The notes beneath the pieces are model-generated. The model saw only the letters and a list, made by a program, of their open reading frames with translations. It was not told the origin of the DNA and searched no databases. The position numbers were made by a program, and so were the translations under genes. A DNA stretch of 64,000 nt from Rhynchonema sp. JSB1_4 (lineage: Eukaryota > Nematoda > Chromadorea > Monhysterida > Xyalidae), in the NCBI GenBank assembly GCA_030248065.1, contig JASAMV010008796.1, positions 1-64,000 on the forward strand. The letters are read 5' to 3'. Numbering within the stretch: position 1 is the first letter of the stretch; every line of letters begins with the position of its first letter. Below are positions 10,681 to 24,900 of this stretch, one piece after another.

Positions 10681-13600
10681 TCATTCATCAAATGTCGCCG
10701 ATTTATCCTTGCTGGTGTCCTTGCTGAACAATCGTCCAAGACCGAAATTGCTGCCGACTTTCGAGAGCACTGACTTTTTCTTGCCAACTCCCGGTTTGGA
10801 ACCGGTCGAGGATGAAGATGAAGGCGGGTTCTGGATCTGGTCCGAGATCGAAACTGATGACAGATCGCAAGCACCCGAATCGAATTGATCGCTGCCGTTC
10901 ACGGTCAGCTGCAGTGAACGTGACGATTGGGCGAACAAATGGCGAATAATTATTTCAACATGAAACATTCGAACTAGTAGGTTTTCGAATGTCAACCCAT
11001 CAACCCACCTTGCTAGCAGACGGGGTTGTGCTGAACGCTGGTTGCAACGGCGGGGACAAACTGCAAAGTGAGTGAATGTAATGTTGACAATCCAATGAAT
11101 CAGCTTTCCAAGTGCTCATAGGTTCAGCAGAGTGATCCATCAAGTCAGGTAGCACAATGCAAAAACACCGATTTGATGGTCATGGTGGTGGTGGAAAACA
11201 TGAACACTAACAAAAAACAAAAAAAGGTCATCTACAAACTGAACACACCTGGAGCTGACGATCGAGCTGGTTGTGGCCAGACTGTTGCTGATGCTGGACT
11301 GCGAGGGCAATGCGTGTTCGAGTGCGTGCTGTTCAGCTGCGTTCTGCACACGTCGTTCGATGTGCACCAACAGAGAGGACAACTCGAACTCTTCGCTGTA
11401 TGTGTTGCACAGCTGCACACTGCGATAGCCTGCAGCAAATATTGAATGGGGGTTAGTTGGTATATGGGACGGCATATCGGAATTGATCAAACACAGTTAT
11501 CGCATAGGATGGATCCCGTAAATTTATGTTACACATGCAGCGATCACCGAACCGGGTCTTTGTTACCACACGACAAGACAAACGAGCGTCCATGGCCGCA
11601 ACGAACCAGTTCTAATACAATCCAACGGATACGTGGCTTGACCGAGAAATTGATCATTGCGCACAAAATCGCCGTCCTCAACATTGAATCGAACCAGTGC
11701 GCATTCGGGATACGTGATGCTGAACTCGAATGTCTCGTTCCAGACCGGGTGCAGACCGTCGCTAGCTGTAAATGGAAACGATTGTATCATAAACGCCAAG
11801 TGAGATAAAAATGTGTATAATATTGTTGTGCATCAAATACAAAATACTCCACAGACCGAATTGCCTTTCAGTCCCGTGGCGAAATTCGACTAACACTGGT
11901 GGTGGTGACTATGAAAGCATCGCTGTATACACGAGAGCCAGCTGAGTGTACGAGCAACATTCGAAGTTCGTGTTTTCGTTTTAATGGGTGTAGTCAAAAA
12001 AGCATCTGTGTTTATCTTCCACCTAACATTGTGAATTTAGGCGCAATTTCCACATATAACGTTTGCACCTTGTCTATAAAACAAAACCTCGTGTGCAAAT
12101 TGCATCCGAAAATCTGACATTTAGTGCTGTCACGACGTAACATACAAAGTCAGCCCAATCACTCACTAATAGCCCTGGTGCGTTGTACGTGAGCATCGCA
12201 AGGCAGCCCCACAATCTCCACCTCCACCACCGGACTGACATAGCCTCGGGTGCGGTCCTTGTCTCGACCCGTTGGTTCGCGGATCAGATGCCGACCAGCG
12301 ATCACCTGAATTTGGCCAGGGCGAAATATTGCCATAGATAAAGCAGCTGTTCCTCCCATTCGGATTCGGTGCACTATTTTGGTGCACCATTGGTCTATTA
12401 CAGTAGGCACAAAACACCAACCACAATAGTCAACGTTATCGGAACACTCCCAGGCACATTTTCTGGATTTTCCGGATCGAAGTCCGGGTGCAGCATGTAG
12501 GCCGGCTTGAGCACGTAACCACAGCGACCATTGGCTTTGAAACGACCTGAAAAATGAAAATGGCCACAAATACAAACTTGGGTGTTAAAATTATCACACC
12601 GAGATAAGAACCTCGGTGCAAACACTCTGCAGTTACCTTGATTGAGCTGCATGGGCCGATCAGCAGTCTGATAATTGAGTGCGGTCATCTGCACACCCGC
12701 ATTCCACATTGGCATCGGATCGTAATTAGTTGAATCGACGCGTGTTGCCTGAATCAGCAAAGAAATCTGGCTGTGTCCATACGGCGAAATTAAAAAAAAG
12801 AGAAAACAGGATGACATACCCGCGGATATACACGCGACAGTTGATGCTGATTGAATCGACACAGACCGCGTTCGTATAATTTGTTGAAATTCTTCTCCGA
12901 AAACGAACACATTTCGTAGAAGTTGCCGGGAATGCCTAAGTAAAACAAATAAATTAACAGCGAATTCTACAAGTAACAAAAAAGCACGTCACCAACTTTT
13001 CGGGAACGGAACAGCCTGACAATAGACGACTAGATCGGACAGCTCGCTGGCGATTCGCAGCACTTTCTCGCGTGACTTTAGGACGCTCGCCTGAGATACC
13101 AAGGTAGATATTTGCAAATAGGTAATCATTGACCACACATCACACAGCACCCGTTTTAAGCAACTGACTTTATCATCGGCGATTCGGGCCATTTCCGACA
13201 GTTGATTGATCCAATCACTCATCGATTCACTGCTGTCGGCTGCCAATCGCACCTCGTGCTCGCTTCTGTAATCAAATCATGATTTTAGCTGGACCCTTTC
13301 TCCAGTTTTCTCATCGACAGTTGCTGCTGCAAGCCGTTATGCGTATTACCGTCGTATATGGAACGCACGCCCATCGTCTTGCGCACCCAAAAAAAAGACC
13401 CCTACACTTTAAGGCGGCCGCGCGCTATAAAGCCGCCATACTTTCATAAGTCTGTGTGACAACACAAAATCGAACCAAATGGTGCGCACCTGTTCCAATG
13501 CGCACTGGCAGCTCGCACAACGAACGAATACGGTCGAAATTGAGACTGTTGATTGACATACGGTATGGGACTGTCGTCGTTGTCATCTTTGTTCAGGCGC

Positions 13601-16600
13601 TCTGCAGGTAGCAACATGATGTTTCATTGCATGCAAAAGGGGCATACGATATACAGTGAGTCTATCCTTCTGGGATATGTGACTAAAATATGCCATAAAA
13701 ATATTGAACATGTGGAGGTCATTATGAAGGGGCAGACTGTAGCACATTCGCCACTAACCAATGACACAACCAGTGAGCGATATGAACCCATCGAATCCAT
13801 CTCCATTCCCACCACCATTGACGTCGACGACCTTGTTGGACGGGAACCAGCCCACCAAATTGTTGTAACGACCGCGCCACCTGTGCTTTCAGGAATTGGG
13901 TGGGAATATTTGTTGTTATTTGTATAATGAACGGTTCTGAGTAGATAAACTGTTACAATCTGCAACTGACATGTGATCGTTTGTTTTGTGGAACACGGTG
14001 ATGTGTGCACCGGCCGGGAATGTTAGCTCGGTGCTGTCACGGCCGCAATACTGCGATGTGCTGCGTACGATGACTTCCTGTCAAGGTGAGGCGGTATGAG
14101 AGATACTTGCAAGCAAAAAGTAAAGCTGGCATCACCACTGCACCCACTTTCGGCGCACTATTCATTTCCATGTACGTGCCCTCATCGCGTCTGCCCTCAT
14201 TGCCAGCAGCTGTGTACGCGTCCACTGCGTCCTGCAAACAAAAGATGCCAATGTATAATCAAGAGTAGGCATGGTATACAATCATGGAGTCAAATGAATG
14301 CCTCTCTCATACCTGATTAACGGGGTATTTCAAGCAGACTCCATGCCAGAACTCCCTGGCGTGATAGTAGTCAACGATGTCATTGAGTTGCTCGAACAAC
14401 ATATTGTGCACCACCAACATTCGACCTTCGTTCTTCAGGCGCATGTGTTTGATCTCGTCGTCAACTCTGCGACAAGTAAACACTGTTTGGTGATTTCTAC
14501 GTTTCAGCCTGTAGGACGAGTCCCGACCAACAGGGCAGACTATTGACGGAATGTTTCAAACAAACAAACAGACAAAAATACCTCTTTTAATGCCTCAACC
14601 AACCTCCAACTCAGCACAAACACACTATCATCGAGTCCACTTTTTCTGAACAGAAACGCTCCGTCCTCCGGATACGCATTCAACAATTGTTCGGCTTTGC
14701 GTTTATCGATGTTACCGGCGTACCAGGGCTGGTCGATATAGGGTGTCGGTTGAGGACAGGGGGTCGTCAGACGGATTTTGAATTTGTGCGTCTGCAATCA
14801 TTACTTTATTTTGTGTTCTTTCAAATTGTGACAGTTTCAGGATCAGGGCTCACAACTCTAGCTTAGCAGAAAGCAAACACAATTGAATGACCTAACCGTC
14901 AATGAATACTGTTGATAGTAGCATATCAGCTGGTAGACTGTGTCCTTCTGCACCCGTTCATGGAAATAGTATCGTTTCTCGCCGTCCACAAACTTTGATC
15001 GAATTCGACAGTGGTGCACCTGGTTTTCGTAACTGTAAAAATAGAAAGTCAGTCTTCTCATAATTTTATGTGAAAAAGAGAATTGCATATTTGCCAACGT
15101 ACAGTATCGACACCGACAGATCGCCAACGAACACTTTCGAATCGCGAACCAGAAACAGTCCGTCACCCAGATGTGAGTGTTTGAGCAGACGTGGCTCGGC
15201 CTCCTCACGACCTGACATTCATCAAATGTTAAATTTAAAAAAAAACACGAAAGAAACATATTCGGTAGAACCAATTGACCGACCGATGGATCCATGAAAC
15301 CAATCTTCGGTCATGTGCACGTCCTCTGGTCGTACATCCAATCGTGATTGGTTGAGTGAACTGTCGTCGCTCAGATCCTGAAACGGTCGAATCAATATGT
15401 CGACATTTCGCATAAGATGACATAACTACATAAAAGCTATGAATCAAAAGTGTACCTCCATATCGCCAGCAGATCCAGCCAAATCCATTGACGTTGTTCG
15501 AAACTTGGTTGAGATGTCGTCTGCGGACCAGGCGAGTCGATCCGACATCAATACGAACACACGACGCACCCATCGCTGCAAATATTGTGAATTTTAATAC
15601 AAAAAGTTGATTTCAAATATCGAGTTTAGAGTAAAATGGCAGAACGCACATCGTATCTGGTCGGGTCATACATCCACAACACACCACGACGACTAGAGTC
15701 CGCGTCCGCCAGCCAGTCCTGGTCGTTCGGCGCCACTGTAATGTTTCAAGGTTGCATATACCTATCAATATGATATGATAGTCTGGTTTGGGCGTTTCGA
15801 ACAAGAACCATCAAAAGTAAACAGCTTCCTTTGCTTACTCACGTAGTGCACCAATATTCTAGGCTCAAGAAATGCATGAAATGCAAATAATTAACATTCA
15901 TCCACGCTCGTTGACGACATTTGCGTGATAGATGGTGCCGGCGGGGGTTCCTGGCCGGCAAACGACAGTTTCTTGTGTTTCAGTATAATTCGACCCCTGA
16001 GTGCCTTGGGTGATGGCAACTGTTTCTCGTCACGATTCACGCATTCCGTTAATAGCAGATCACCCAAGATCGACTTGAGTTGACTTGCGAGACGACGTTG
16101 AGACGTAACCGTGCAGTTGTCCTCGATTGACAGGATCACTGGGTAGCTGCAAAGTGATCGACACAGGGTGCAAGTGAAACATGATTTTGGAATAATCAGA
16201 GAATAAAGCTTCTTCGTTTTTCAAATGACCACAAAACTACACACCAGCAAAGCCCATGTGCATATCCCACTTACTCCGATGTAATGAACGCATATTCCTT
16301 TATTGTGTGCAGCACGTCTCTGAGCAACAACTTGCTAGTGAGCGTAAAGCCGTGGTAGATCACTATGTCATCGTCGTTGCCGCGTGGGTTCCAGCAATCA
16401 ACTGCAATTCACAAAAAAATAATAAACATCCGATTGTTGCCAAGCCCAACCACCGAACCATACTAACGTTCAATACAACGACATCCCATCATCAGCGCTC
16501 GGGAATACGCCTCGAGCTCGGAATTACTCTGGATCTGGTCACCCGTTAGGTAACTGAAACATTGATGCCTTTGGCTCACTAGACCAGCGTAAAATAATAC

Positions 16601-19587
16601 ATGGTCGTGAATAAAATTAAAAAAACACGAACGTATTGTGCGACGACGCAATCCAATATTCGCACAACGGTCGGTCCATATCCTGCGAGATCTCGTGATG
16701 CTCCGGGTCGAACAGACTGTTGTGTCGAGAGAACAGATAGTCGAAGAACTGCAATCGTGAAACATTAGTGCATTAAGGGGATATCTATTAGTGTGTCATT
16801 ACGGCGGAAAATCATACACACGTGGGCACTTGACGATATTAGCGTCGCCTTAGGACACAGTGCCCGCCAGTGGGACCCATTTGTGTGCATGGAACCACAA
16901 CAATTATTATGCACACGACACTAATACTCTTTGCTCTATCGCCACCGCGTCCGGATGCGGTCAACGGGATGTATATGGCGATGTCTCGTTCGATACGCAT
17001 TCACGTCAGCCTGGGGACGCCAGCCACGTCGCTAAATGGTGGTACACGGAAGTGACGGACAATCACCAACCCACCATCTGTTCTGGACTGTTGACAATAT
17101 GGACTGATCCCAATATGCGCCCTCTGAGCCCGACATTTGTCGTTTGACGAGGACGAGGATTAATGCATAATTTCCAGTTCTGTTAACATGTCCTGTGATC
17201 TGTCCCGATGTCCGTGATTTTTCTCTCTCCTTGGCGCTTTTTGTAGCTTTTATTTGCTGTGGTTTTGTTATAACCAGTGTTGTAACTATTTTCATTTCCG
17301 TAATTGTCCCACCCGGTCTTGTAACTTTGCTTCTATCACTAATTTACGTGCATGATTTTATGCGTCACTGAGAGCAATAAACCAACACTAATACTCTCCA
17401 ACTCACCTCACGAACGTTCAAATACGGATACTGTGTGTCGCGCATAATATCAATGTCTCTTATGTAACGTCGCAGATATAACGCTACGGCTGACTCGTCG
17501 CACGCAAATGATTCCTGTGAAATATTCACTCGGGAAGTTGACAAACTATTAAGGCAATACCTTAGAAATGACCTGACACATCACCAATTAGCAAAGGCAA
17601 CCGACTTTTTGGTCATCCTGCAAGAACGCAGTGAAACGTTGCAGATCGACTTTTGGCTCCAAACCATTCTTGTTAGCGGAAACGAGAGTGGAGAATTTGT
17701 CGCTGAATAGCTGAAACATCAATTAAATGACGCATTACATCGTGACTGAAATGTAAATAAAGATTGAAGGCTAAACCCAACAACACTAACCGAATGATCA
17801 TGCACCAATTGTCTGTAAGCGTCCGCAAACGCTTCGAACCTCATGTGGTCCTGAAAACACAAGTTGGTTTGCTGCTGCCAACCGTTCATATTCAATCGAA
17901 AAAAACCGCAGTGCCAACTCCGAAGCCCAACCTCGGTAATCTCCTGCAGGAACTTCGATTGCACTTTGTACTGCAGCCGGCTTTGTACGAACGGCTTCAT
18001 GTTCTTCTGGGCCAAGCTAAAAAAGTTGAAAATCAACCTTCGTGAAAGAAAATCAAAACATCTGCCAATCCAGCTGACTGACGTTTGTTTAACGGGATCG
18101 GCGAGTTCATAGAACTGTTTGCGAATCCATCGTTCAATTACCAACGGGTGTGGTGCCGCGAGTGTGTTCTGCACCAAATAGTGCAACCCATCTGCCCACA
18201 ACGCTGCGTGCGCCGCTTCGTCGACTGTAGTAAGTGATGTTTCAATTGGTGTAATGAATTCAGAATGTTAGTACCGGCGCATAAGCACGGTTGCACAGCG
18301 CCTTTTGCAGTTCAAGAGTGCTGTACTTGAGAAAACTTTCAAGTGGTGCATACAGAAAACGTTCTCATTTTTCACAATCTACGAAGAAATCAAATATTCA
18401 ACCAACACAGCAGTATGGTCTGTTTGAGCACGAACGCATGTCCATGCAACACCACCAATATTTTGTCCCTGTCGAATTGATTCAGTTCCTTGTCTCGCGT
18501 CCATTTGTCGTGCACCCGCACACGTCGACGTTTGTAGTCCAATGTCATCACCTCCTTGATGTGACGCAGATCGACTGCAATGCGATGGCTGATGTTTCAT
18601 AAACTGTGCATTGACGCAAACAGTGGGTTCAACTATAATGCAATAAAACCAGCTTTAACTCTCAATTATCTACCGCGTTCCATTAAAAAACCCTAATTTT
18701 GTTTCCCCCTTCGAGAAAATAAAAAAGCACACAAAAAATCGATATCACACACACTTTGAGAAAAACAGAAAACAAACAAAACCATACCAAGAAAAAAAAA
18801 TCTTCCACACCCAACGCAGGAGCACCCAACAACACCGTGTAAGAAAAAAAAAAATTATAAAAATTCATCAGAACTCAAAAATGACACCACATCTCTCCAT
18901 CCCTGAAACATCACAACAAACTTGAAATTATTTTTGGTTTTGATATAGTCTTATTTATGATAAATGTAAAGATAATAATGCACTTTAAAAATGGTTCGAT
19001 TTAGGATGCTACACTGCGCACTCAGATGCAGAGCGCAAAATCGTTTTCTGAGCTATCAGGTTCAACAACACACTTGAATGTGGTTTGAGTGAATTCCTTG
19101 TTGATACCGGCCCTTCGGATTTGAACATTTGCATTTGGCGCGTCTCCAGTTTCAGGTTTAACCATTGGTGGATCTGAAGGGATCAAAATCCGTCCTTCAA
19201 ACATGCTGATGTCAAGAGTGCATGCACAACTGTACTTCGAAAACGGTAATGGGTGCGTGATGTTGAACACCAATAAGGTAAAGATACCAACCGGATCCCA
19301 TCGTTTGTTGAGCGTGATCTTACATATCCGATGTCCAGTCTCCATCGCACGCAGATAACGTTCCTGGTCGGGTAGGCTCGAAGTGGATGGAACTGAAACA
19401 TTAGAAAATTCATGTTTTTGTTCACACTTTAACCAAAATAACAAAAAAGCAATAAACCCAAAGACGTACCCAAATCCAAATCCAAAGCCCGACTGTTCTT
19501 GTGTTGCTTTTGATGCCGCGCCTGACCCTGTGACGTCATCGGTATGTAACAACCGTATCGCTCCAGGGTGCGATCGGTGCGGGACAT
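10681..19587 (-). CDS. Phospholipase C-gamma
   Basis: About 30 minus-strand exons follow the PLC-gamma order: N-terminal PH domain ([14 protein letters not shown] near 19140, then [10 protein letters not shown] in 18587-18379), EF-hand region (18229-17400), catalytic X box (ASSHNT near 16640, [40 protein letters not shown] ending near 15891), first half of a split PH domain, N-SH2 (WFHGSIG, FLVRDSK), C-SH2 (WYAGNID, FLFRKSG), SH3 (VIVRSTSQY to GWFPSNKV), second half of the PH domain, Y box ([20 protein letters not shown]) and a C2 domain (near 12310-11590). A Ser-rich tail ends at 10681. It hydrolyses PIP2 to IP3 and diacylglycerol downstream of tyrosine kinases at the plasma membrane. Exons 1 and 2 join in phase from the Met at 19587, but the frame is also open upstream, so the start is provisional. 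The catalytic His and both SH2 arginines are present. Confidence 0.93.
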
Positions 19588-19696
19588 TTTGCGTAGAGTT
19601 AAGGGTGCACGCCTGGTGGCTGTAGGGGACTGAAACAGGGCAAGCATTGTACCTGTCGTCAGTACCAAACTGGCCAGGGGTTGGTGGATGCCCAGC

Positions 19697-20075
19697 CACT
19701 GTGGTGGGCAGGGGAGGGGATTGGGGGATTCCCCCCTTTGGGGTATCTATCTGTCAACCATTGGAGGGAATGGGGGAAGGGTACCCACGATCGCGAGCCG
19801 ACCCAAAATGGTATCCCGAGTCAGTAGATTTATGCTTTTCAATGGCAAAAATTGGTGTTTTTCGACCTCAGAACCCATAAAAATCACACAAAAATGGTCA
19901 TTTTAGGAAAATTTTTGGCCAAAATGTCAAAAAGTACACGTTTTCACATTTTGGGCCAAGTTTGCAGTACAATTGCATGCATAAAACAGTATTTTTTGCC
20001 TATAGAGGTATCCTTGGTAGCCTTCGGGGCATCTCGAGTGACTCCGGAACCTTCCCTACCACAATCGGCCTGCCC
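19697..20075. mobile_element. hAT-like MITE family D, truncated copy
   Basis: Starts with CACTGTGGTGGGCAGGGG and shares its body (GTATC...GAGTCAG, TCGACCTC, AAAATCGCACA-type, GGAACCTTCCCT) with the complete family D copy at 33568-33978. The distal terminal repeat and target duplication are not seen, so this copy is incomplete. It lies just upstream of the PLC-gamma start. Confidence 0.6.
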
Positions 20076-20079
20076 CTAG

Positions 20080-21900
20080 CGAATTGCATTTGTATACGAT
20101 GCCTGCACCAGTGAAACGTCAGCTAGCAAGCCTTTCTGATCTAGGCATGACAAGGCTGTCTGCCTGATGCTTCATTTACACAAAACCATTTTGCAAGTTT
20201 TCCTTGAGCGAACACACCAGCAGACACTCGCCTCGCAATGCCGTCAACTGCAAAACTAAACAAAATCAAAAGATCCAGATCTCGATAAAAAGCAACAACA
20301 ACGCCCAGAAAAATGATAAACAGGGCCTGTCCTCAGTCGAGTCAACCCAAATATTATTAACCCCAGTTCCAGCGCTGGTGCATTGCCTCTGAAACAACCA
20401 GCTTGGTAAAGCAAACAACGAAAATAGCTCAGACTTATATCAGGGGTGAGGTTTGGCAGTTTGAGTGAGTCTAAGTGAGGTGAGGTGGAGTCCAAGCAGC
20501 CAAACCACCAGCACTCTATCACGCAACACCACTAAACACCAGCTTTGCTGCCGCAATGTAACGCTCGGATGCAAATATAAACGCACAGTCGCTCTGCCAC
20601 AGACAGTGCTGTATGTTGTGACAACTGGACATTGGTTGGTGGGTACTGTAACCAATGTTGAAGCACACCACATGCAGTGGGCGGCACCAGACAATATCTG
20701 TGTTATCATCATTCAATAGTACTACACAACACGTACACATTTTCGGCTGTCCCTTTCTACACTGTGATGATTTTGTGTGCGCACATTTTTCGCGCACAGA
20801 AGAAAGAACACAGATTGAGAGCAAGTGCACAGACACAACACAGTCCGATGGGACGTTTTGCTGAATCACTGGTGCACTATGTGACAAGAGTGACATCACA
20901 AAATTAACAGGGTGCAACCGTGGGAAAGAATATTCATTTGAAATCATTAGTATATACATAAAGGTACCGGTACCAAACAGCGAACTTCGGTGTTATTATT
21001 TGTGCCACTTGCACCGAAAATATTATGAAATCGGATAAACACGCAACGTTCGGCCAGATGTGTGAAACAACAAACAGTCGATTGCTTTTGAATGCACAAT
21101 AAAACTGCCGACTTTCAAGCAAACCGTGTAGCCGCACTTTTGAAATAAGAGAGACCAACTTTTCCACTGACACCAATTGACGAAAATTATTCGCAAACTT
21201 TCCAAATGGCGTCTCATTCGTGATACAACATGCATTTTTTAAAATACCAATAGCAGAGCACAAAAGGAAAAAGTACACTTGTTATTGTAACTAGACACTT
21301 ACAAAACGCCCACCACATTCATCTAGCAAAACCACAAGGCAATTATCTTGGAAGCTTGCCGCACTCGCATAAATGCAGCCGCAGCGTACATGAAAGTCAC
21401 GATGCAGCCGTATAGCATCAATGTACACATATGAAACATGCATCAAATTAGGTCAGACTTGGCGCTGGATAAGCCTGATCAAACAACCGTAAGTGAACCT
21501 GGCCGACAAGAACCAACCGGCTTTTTGCGATTCGGTCCTTTGAGTCTGACGGGTAACGCGAGTTTGTCCTTGTGGTCATGTAGTCTGTGATGTTGACGTG
21601 GCGTTCGCAAGCGTTTGGCCATATCTGCGTTCGGCACGAAAATATTGGGGACAGCCCATGAAAATAATAGGACAGAACACGGCTGACATTAAAAACTGCC
21701 CAATAAAACGACAGCAAATGAAAAACAATCAGAGTAATTGCAGCAGCTAAGTGCTAGTGCAACGTAGTTGAGGAACAGTGCAACAACAGCAAGCCTGAAG
21801 CCAGTTAGTGACAAACATGTCAGAGGGCGATATGATTAGATTTTATTTCAGTCGTTCGATATCGGTACTGCTTTGAACATGATAACGCAACGCAAAGATC
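20080..21900. other. Intergenic, no gene recognised
   Basis: Open frames up to about 146 codons occur but carry no domain signal or consistent splice sites. A reverse-strand AATAAA (TTTATT at 21842-21847) is placed as the poly(A) signal of TANGO6. Confidence 0.5.
21842..21847 (-). terminator. Probable poly(A) signal of TANGO6
   Basis: AATAAA on the minus strand about 95 bases beyond the stop codon at 21942. Confidence 0.5.
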
Positions 21901-21941
21901 AAATCGCACGTAAGTATTATACAGTACGTAACGTTATAAGT

Positions 21942-24900
21942 TCAGTCCAATTCCTGCACCATCACTCGACTTTTCGCATCAATTTGTTCGCCTGTCAAAT
22001 GTGCACCATCCATATTCTCTCGCATGTCATCCAAACACAACTGTGCGTGCAGCCGGACTACGGCATCGGAATCGTCAGTGTGCGCAAGCCGAACCACGCG
22101 ATAGATGGTAGGCAGCTCGCTGTCCAATACCTGAGTGCACGATATGAATGAGAACATTTATCGAAGAGGACAACTGGGAACAATAGTGCTGCGCGTGGCG
22201 CCAGCCTTTCGGTCAACTGACTCCTGGGTCTGCAGCCAGGTATGATCAGGGAACGTGGGCTATCACGGACGGACCAGCAGATTCATCAAGAAGAAAGCTC
22301 CTTAACCATAGTCGGTTTCTTACCACAAACATATGGCGTCCACCAGCTTTGATCATTGATCGCAGTACATTCACAGCAGCTCTTCGACACACATCACTGT
22401 CATCGTGTTGTAGTATTTGTGTGCACATGTAGGTCATCTGCATGGATAGAAAAATACTAAAACTTTCACTTATACATTTGAACTGAACATTATACAATTT
22501 ATACACTGATACAGTTGAAAAAAACAGACAGAAAGTCAGATTTAGACACATGACGACAAACCAACTTCTTGCACATCGCTTGTCAGGCGATATGAGAGGA
22601 CGGCAGCTAGCTCAGCGACACAACTGAGTGCACTGGCTCGCACATGTGCATCCACATGTTTGCACAGGACCAAAAACGTATTCAGCAGATTGTTAGCATA
22701 TTTGGGAGATAGGGATCCTGAAATAAGATTCAATTATGTTTTGAACAAAGTGCCAACATTAAAAAGAAAAGAACGAACCTAATTCCTTGCAAATCCTGGC
22801 CAGCGTTTCTCCGACATTCAACCTGTCCTCAATCCGTCTGTCATTGTTACCGAACTCGTCAGTCAAAGCCTGCAGGACATCGTCAGTGTTGCACCAGGCC
22901 AATGCCGCCAGCACATTGACGGCCGACAGGTAGATGTAGCTGTCTTCGTGCGAGAGCTGCGCTGAACATACAAAATACGCAGGTTTGAAATTACTAATCA
23001 CACAAACAACTAGCTTGCAAGTAAAAGTGGTATAATTGAAACTTACCGGTAACCATACCAAACAGTTCCTCCTTGTGAGCCAGTAATGTTTCATCTCGTT
23101 TGCGCAGCCTCTTGGCAAGCTGAATCAGTGCATGGCCACGAACAGGGATGTCTTCGTCGTGCAGACTCTAGAACCGGTTGTCGCATAAAGATGCTGCGGT
23201 ATGAAGAAAAACAACAACTTTTGTTTCTGGACAGTCACGCCGCACTATCGACGTTTCAGAATTTGACATCTAGAATTTTCTTACTTTCTCGTTTATTTTT
23301 CCCCGTTGAGGTCTTGGCAAGCGCGTGCACACTTTTGTCGTCGAGACCTAGTCATGTTGGTGTATTTGGACAAAAACAAGCAAATTGAAATGAATTATCG
23401 ACGCAATTGACCTCCCCCACCGTTTTCAAAAGAGCAATACTCAAGCAAGCCTGCGGTATTACAGACTTATCTTTTAGTCGTAATTTACCTTCACCATGTC
23501 CTCAAACGTCATATTGACCGCCAAAGCATCAGTCCGAGGTTTCCTGCCACTTTTGTGCGTTGGGCTCGACTCAACTTCCTCCTCTTGTCCACACAGAGCA
23601 CCCAGCAGTTTCAGCATGTCCCCGCAGGACTGACGCGCGGAGGAATTCGCATCCAACTTGTCTCTGACATTGTGCAGAATCGGCAGCAAAGAGGAGAGGT
23701 CAGTGGGTGAAAACGACTGAAATACGAATGATGATTACTTATGAGTTCTTTAGAAGCAAGTGATAATAAAACTGTGCTCGTGTTCTGCTAGGACGCATGG
23801 CACTAATATTCTGATTCAAAGTCTACCGACCTCCTCCGTTGCAGTGATGATCGCCGCACTCAGCATGGCCAACACAATCGATACACTCTGACCGATAAGA
23901 TCACTCAGCTCATTAGGATCAGCCAATCCCCGTTCACACACTTGATTCAGAACGGTCTGAACAAATTTAGGAGAAACTCAGGTGATGATATTGACAATGG
24001 ACTAACTGAGCAATCGAACCTTGGCTAATTGTAGAACATTAGCATCGTTCGTCCACAGTTTGTGCCCACCGGCCAGCGCATCAGCAATCGCTCCAGCCAC
24101 AATCAATTCCCTTGCCGTCCTCTCGCATCGAGTCCGAATGCGCTCAGCGCGCACCAGATCCGTTGAAGGGTTCAATGATTCCATCGGTTCGACAGCAGTA
24201 CCAACATTTGAGATTGTGTTGGTGAGAATGTGAAACGTCACGCACACGAGATAGTCGGGTGAGAGCAGTGACTGAAAATTGTGTATGTGCTACGCTCACA
24301 AAAACACCAAAAAGGGTTCTATGGGCTGCACAAAGAATCGTTGATAGCTATGTACGTCTTCAAAAAACCAAGCAACCAAACCCACAATTAGAGCATCCAT
24401 GCGCTTTTGCAGCACATCTTCGCTGGGTTGCCCAGATGGCTCACCAGAACATACAATGTGCGTGTCACTGGCGCTGAATACGACGTTGTCGATTGCATTG
24501 CTTGAGTGAATGAAGGTGTCCATAATCACACTGGCATAATCTGTAAAAAAGCACACGATCCTTTCATGGTTCATTTGGTTGATTCAGGAAATCCGAGCTA
24601 ACTTTAGTGCTAAGTGGCGTACAAACTGGGAGTCATTCTTACACGCGCGAAACTAACATTCTGAAGACATTTCAATCGACATACCTTTCGGTCGTTTCCC
24701 AGCTAGTCTTTGCACATAGGCGTGTAGAATGTCAGATAGCATGTTCCTGATAGCCACAAACGGGGTGTGCCTCACATCCACATAGCACTGCCACACAACA
24801 GGTATAGTGCGGCGCCATACCCTCCACATCACAATGGGGCACTGGTCAGGGGGCAGGCTCAAGCACACGAAACACAAGAAGTGCACTGCTTCAGTCAACT

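Noticed and set aside
19022..19290. Single continuous exon encoding the PLC-gamma N terminus
   Set aside because: The frame matching the PH domain changes after about 19285 and resumes near 19184 after a CTTCAG acceptor, so an intron is required.
20440..20960. Minus-strand open frames of 70-146 codons as genes
   Set aside because: No domain, no consistent splice sites, unlike the intron pattern of neighbouring genes.
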